Origin: an uncultured Collinsella sp.
GTDB taxonomy: Bacteria > Actinomycetota > Coriobacteriia > Coriobacteriales > Coriobacteriaceae
Length of the DNA stretch: 16,964 nt
Assembly: GCA_902490405.1 (NCBI GenBank)
Contig: CABUDS010000036.1
Span: 1-16,964 of the forward strand
Reading direction: 5' to 3'
Numbering within the stretch: the first letter of the stretch is position 1; every line of letters starts with the position of its first letter. The notes beneath the pieces are model-generated. The model ran no database searches. It was not told the DNA's origin and was given only the letters and a program-made list of their open reading frames with translations. A program made the position numbers and the translations under genes. Below, in pieces: positions 13,794-16,964 of this stretch.

Positions 13794-13870
13794 ATATACA
13801 TACATCTACCTGCGTGTTTTCTGTCGAAAAACTTTGCTACTCCAAAAACTCAATCGCGTCAAGGCTTTTC

Positions 13871-13898
13871 TTGCCCAACGGTCGGTACCTGATAAACT
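13871..13898 (+). promoter_or_regulatory. Candidate rpoB promoter (extended -10)
   Basis: TTGCCC (13871-13876), a 16-bp spacer and TAAACT (13893-13898), with TG-A just before the -10 (13890-13892), form an extended -10 type promoter. The AT-rich stretch upstream could serve as an UP element. The leader would carry a hairpin TGGCGA/TCGCCA (13915-13920 with 13930-13935) before the ribosome binding site. Confidence 0.5.
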
Positions 13899-13971
13899 AT
13901 TAGGTTGCGATAACTGGCGAAGCCATGCCTCGCCAACCCACCGAGCATTTCCGTGAAGGAGGAAAAACCTG

Positions 13972-16964
13972 GTGACCTACGCATACACTGCCACTGAGCG
14001 CAAGCGCGTCAGCTTCGGGAAAATCCCGGAGGCCATGGAGCTCCCCAACCTTATCTCTGTTCAAAGGGAATCCTTTGAGCGTTTTAAGGACGAGGGCCTT
14101 CGTGAGGCGTTCAAGGAATCCAGCCCCATCCAGAGCCAGAACCATGTTCTCGAGGTTACCTTCGGCGAGCATCAGTTCGGCGACCCCGCGCACACCGTCG
14201 AGGAGTGCCGCGAGAAGGATATGACCTATCAGGCTCCGCTTCTGACCGACGTCCGTCTCACCAACAAGGAGACCGGCGAGATCAAGGAGCAGCTCGTCTT
14301 TATGGGCGACTTCCCCATGATGACCGATCAGGGCACCTTCATCATCAACGGTACCGAGCGTATCGTCGTCTCGCAGCTCGTCCGCTCCCCGGGCGTGTAC
14401 TACAGCTCCGAGATGGATTCGGGCAAGCAGATCTACAAGGCCCAGATCATCCCGTCCCGCGGTGCCTGGCTTGAGTTTGAGGTCGACAAGCGCGACCAGC
14501 TCATGGTCTCCATCGACCGTAAGCGTAAGCAGAGCGCCACGATGTTCCTGCGCGCCCTTGGCATCGCCGTCACCAACGACGACATCATCGAGCTGCTCGG
14601 CAACTCCGATGTGATCAAGCGCACCCTGGAGCGCGATACCGCCCTTACCCGCGAGGACGCCCTCATCGAGATCTACCGTCGCCTGCGCCCGGGCGAGCCT
14701 CCCACCGTGGACGCTTCCCGCAGCCTGCTCGAGGGCCTGCTCTTCAACCCGCAGCGCTACGATCTGGCCCGCGTCGGTCGTTACAAGGTCAACAAGAAGC
14801 TCAACCTCACCACCGAGGAAGAGGTCACGGTGCTCACCGACGAGGATATCGTCGCTACGCTGCGCTACCTCCTGTCCCTCGCCGCCGGCGAGCAGGGCTT
14901 TAAGGTCGACGACATCGACCACTTTGGCAACCGCCGTATCCGCACCGTTGGCGAGCTCGTCGCCAACCAATTCCGTATCGGCATGAGCCGTATGGAGCGC
15001 GTCGTCCGTGAGCGCATGAGCTCCCAGGACATCGACGAGATAACCCCACAGTCGCTCATCAACATCCGCCCGATCGTGGCCTCCATCAAGGAGTTCTTCG
15101 GTTCCTCGCAGCTCTCGCAGTTCATGGACCAGGCGAACCCCCTGACCGGTCTGACCCACAAGCGCCGTCTGTCCGCACTCGGCCCTGGTGGTCTTGCCGG
15201 TCACAAGTCCGGCTCCAGCCGCCGCACCAACGTGCCGACGGCCGTCCGCGACGTTCACAACTCGCACTACAGCCGCATGTGCCCGATCGAGACCCCCGAA
15301 GGCCCCAACATCGGCCTGATCGGCTCGCTCGCCCTCTACGCCCGCGTCAACGAGTATGGCTTCATCGAGGCCCCGTTCCGTCGCGTCGAGAACGGCGTTG
15401 CCACCGACCAGATCGACTGGATGACCGCTGACGAGGAAGAGAAGCACGTCATCGCGCCGGCCAACACGCCGCTCGATCCCAAGACCAACGAGTTCATCAC
15501 GACCGATGCCGAGGGCAAGATCGTCCGTCCGCACACCGTGATCGCCCGTACCCGCGACTTCGACGGCTCCTTCGGCGCTCCCGCCGACGTGCCCGTCGAG
15601 GACGTCGACTACATGGACGTCTCGCCGCGTCAGATGCTCTCCGTCGCAGCCACGCTGATCCCGTTCCTTGAGCACGACGACGCCAAGCGTACGCTGATGG
15701 GCGCCAACATGCAGCGTCAGGCCGTGCCGCTGGTTCACCCCGCCGCTCCCTATGTCGGTACCGGCATGGAGCGTCGCGCCGCTCTGGACTCCGGCGAGGT
15801 CACCCTGGCCAAGAATGCCGGTGAGGTCATCTTTGCCGACGCCGCCAAGATTATCGTCAAGCATGCCGGCGGCATGGACGAGTATCACCTGGCCAAGTAC
15901 CAGCGCTCCAACCAGTCCACCTGCATCAACCACCGTCCGCTCGTGCGCGTCGGTGACACCGTTGAGCAGGGCGAGCCTCTGGCTGACGGTCCTTCGACCG
16001 ATCATGGCGAGCTCGCACTGGGCCAGAACCTCACCGTGGCCTACATGCCGTGGGAAGGCTTTAACTACGAGGACGGTATCGTCGTGTCCGAGCGCCTGGT
16101 GGCCGAGGACCTGCTGACGACCATCAACATCACCCGTCACGAGATCGACGCCCGCGACACCAAACTCGGTCCCGAGGAGATCACCCGCGAGATCCCGAAC
16201 CTCTCCGAGGACATGCTTGCCAACCTCGACGAGGACGGCATCATCCGCATCGGCGCCGAGGTCGGCCCTGGCGACATCCTGGTCGGCAAGGTCACGCCTA
16301 AGGGCGAGAGCGCTCTGACCGCCGAGGAGCGCCTGCTGCGCGCCATCTTCGGTGCCAAGGCCCACGACGTCCGCGATACCTCCCTTAAGATGCCTCACGG
16401 CGCTTACGGCCGCGTCATCGATGTCGTCCGCTTTAGCCGCGAGAACGGCGACGACCTGGCCCCCGGCGTCAACGAGCAGGTGCGCGTCTACGTCGCCCAG
16501 CGTCGTAAGATCCAGCAGGGTGATAAGATCGCCGGCCGCCACGGCAACAAGGGTGTTATCTGTAACGTTCTGCCGGTCGAGGACATGCCCTACATGGCTG
16601 ACGGTACCCCGATCGACGTTATCCTCAACCCGCTGGGCGTTCCTTCGCGTATGAACGTCGGCCAGCTGCTCGAGTGCCACCTTGGCTGGGCTGCTGCCTG
16701 CGGTTGGGATACCGAGCAGGCCGACTCCGACAAGTACGTCCCCGGTCCGTTCTTCACCGCGACGCCCGTCTTCGACGGCGCCAAGGAGGACGAGATCGCC
16801 GAGGTCATCCGTCGTGCCAACAAGAACATGCTCAACAAGGCCACTGCTGCCTTTGGCGATCACATGCGCCCCGAGTTCGTCACCCAGCTTGACGAGCGCG
16901 GCAAGACCCGTCTGTTCGACGGCCGTACCGGCGAGGAGTTCCGCGAGCCCATTACCGTGGGTAC
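13972..16964 (+). CDS. rpoB: RNA polymerase beta subunit, 3' end outside window
   Basis: The first 997 residues of RpoB, in frame to the window edge. The GTG start has AAGGAGG at 13956-13962, and the N-terminus (KIPEAMELPNLISVQRESFE) is as expected. Recognised blocks are MTDQGTFIINGTERIVVSQL, the rifampicin pocket GSSQLSQFMDQANPLTGLTH then KRRLSALGPGG (377-407), CPIETPEGPNIGLIGS, DYMDVSPRQM, LMGANMQRQAVPL, MPWEGFNYEDGIVVSERL, EIDARDTKLGPEEITR, KVTPKGES and GRHGNKGVI. The resistance-determining residues Gln383, Asp386, His396 and Ser401 (E. coli 513, 516, 526, 531) are wild type. Fork loop 2 is unusual: after GPGGL the normal TRERAGFE is replaced by AGHKSGSSRRTNVPTA (residues 409-424), eight residues longer. 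The large E. coli-type inserts are absent. rpoC presumably follows. Confidence 0.99.
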   Translation, partial: MTYAYTATERKRVSFGKIPEAMELPNLISVQRESFERFKDEGLREAFKESSPIQSQNHVLEVTFGEHQFGDPAHTVEECREKDMTYQAPLLTDVRLTNKETGEIKEQLVFMGDFPMMTDQGTFIINGTERIVVSQLVRSPGVYYSSEMDSGKQIYKAQIIPSRGAWLEFEVDKRDQLMVSIDRKRKQSATMFLRALGIAVTNDDIIELLGNSDVIKRTLERDTALTREDALIEIYRRLRPGEPPTVDASRSLLEGLLFNPQRYDLARVGRYKVNKKLNLTTEEEVTVLTDEDIVATLRYLLSLAAGEQGFKVDDIDHFGNRRIRTVGELVANQFRIGMSRMERVVRERMSSQDIDEITPQSLINIRPIVASIKEFFGSSQLSQFMDQANPLTGLTHKRRLSALGPGGLAGHKSGSSRRTNVPTAVRDVHNSHYSRMCPIETPEGPNIGLIGSLALYARVNEYGFIEAPFRRVENGVATDQIDWMTADEEEKHVIAPANTPLDPKTNEFITTDAEGKIVRPHTVIARTRDFDGSFGAPADVPVEDVDYMDVSPRQMLSVAATLIPFLEHDDAKRTLMGANMQRQAVPLVHPAAPYVGTGMERRAALDSGEVTLAKNAGEVIFADAAKIIVKHAGGMDEYHLAKYQRSNQSTCINHRPLVRVGDTVEQGEPLADGPSTDHGELALGQNLTVAYMPWEGFNYEDGIVVSERLVAEDLLTTINITRHEIDARDTKLGPEEITREIPNLSEDMLANLDEDGIIRIGAEVGPGDILVGKVTPKGESALTAEERLLRAIFGAKAHDVRDTSLKMPHGAYGRVIDVVRFSRENGDDLAPGVNEQVRVYVAQRRKIQQGDKIAGRHGNKGVICNVLPVEDMPYMADGTPIDVILNPLGVPSRMNVGQLLECHLGWAAACGWDTEQADSDKYVPGPFFTATPVFDGAKEDEIAEVIRRANKNMLNKATAAFGDHMRPEFVTQLDERGKTRLFDGRTGEEFREPITVG

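Noticed and set aside
13900..16863. A 987-codon open frame antisense to rpoB
   Set aside because: It is a by-product of codon bias: the sense codons TTA, CTA and TCA that would give antisense stops are almost absent from rpoB. The predicted protein is low-complexity and resembles nothing.
1..16964. CRISPR array, tRNA/rRNA genes, IS transposase, toxin-antitoxin or defence genes
   Set aside because: None seen. The repeats present are palindromes in separate gaps and not regularly spaced direct repeats, and no gene resembles those families.

Overview
The window is about 17 kb of high-GC DNA (strong G/C preference at third codon positions) from what looks like a gut actinobacterium of the class Coriobacteriia, most likely Collinsella or a close relative. 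This placement is an inference from gene content, from the intergenic palindromes, and from an actinobacterial-type RpoB without the large E. coli inserts. No database was searched. Every gene but one lies on the + strand.

Positions 1-2374 hold a dimethylargininase-family hydrolase followed by an APC-family basic amino acid antiporter, a probable arginine/ornithine/citrulline-type module. A 461-bp gap (2375-2835) holds a terminator-like hairpin, a perfect 25-bp palindromic repeat and a second small element bounded by inverted repeats. It is followed by a small protein of unknown function (2836-3156) and a FeoA-FeoB fusion for ferrous iron uptake (3278-5638). Next come a SotB-type MFS efflux transporter (5762-6958), a second copy of the palindromic repeat (6974-7040), a GH13 maltodextrin-type glycosidase (7112-8488) and, 3 bp later, a family 6 hypoxanthine-DNA glycosylase (8492-9055). 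A minus-strand, diverged flavodoxin-like gene (9057-9719) is convergent with the glycosylase and divergent from a class I aminotransferase (9813-10949). The last third of the aminotransferase gene has clearly different codon usage.

The right part is transcription and translation machinery. A 264-bp nested palindrome (10984-11247) ends in a near-consensus promoter. Behind it lie a candidate L10 leader RNA and a strong attenuator hairpin, then rplJ and rplL with a hairpin-rich spacer and a strong terminator. galU, with its own promoter candidate and terminator, sits between rplL and rpoB. rpoB (from 13972) has its own upstream region containing a LexA-box-like dyad, and it runs off the end of the window.

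The points I would look at first are: RpoB fork loop 2, where the usual RERAG-type sequence is replaced by a longer basic/polar loop; the palindrome that appears to supply the rplJL promoter; the codon-usage break in the neighbouring aminotransferase; the recurrent intergenic palindrome; and the dyad upstream of rpoB. I did not find a defence system, CRISPR array, transposase or other clearly new multi-gene system.
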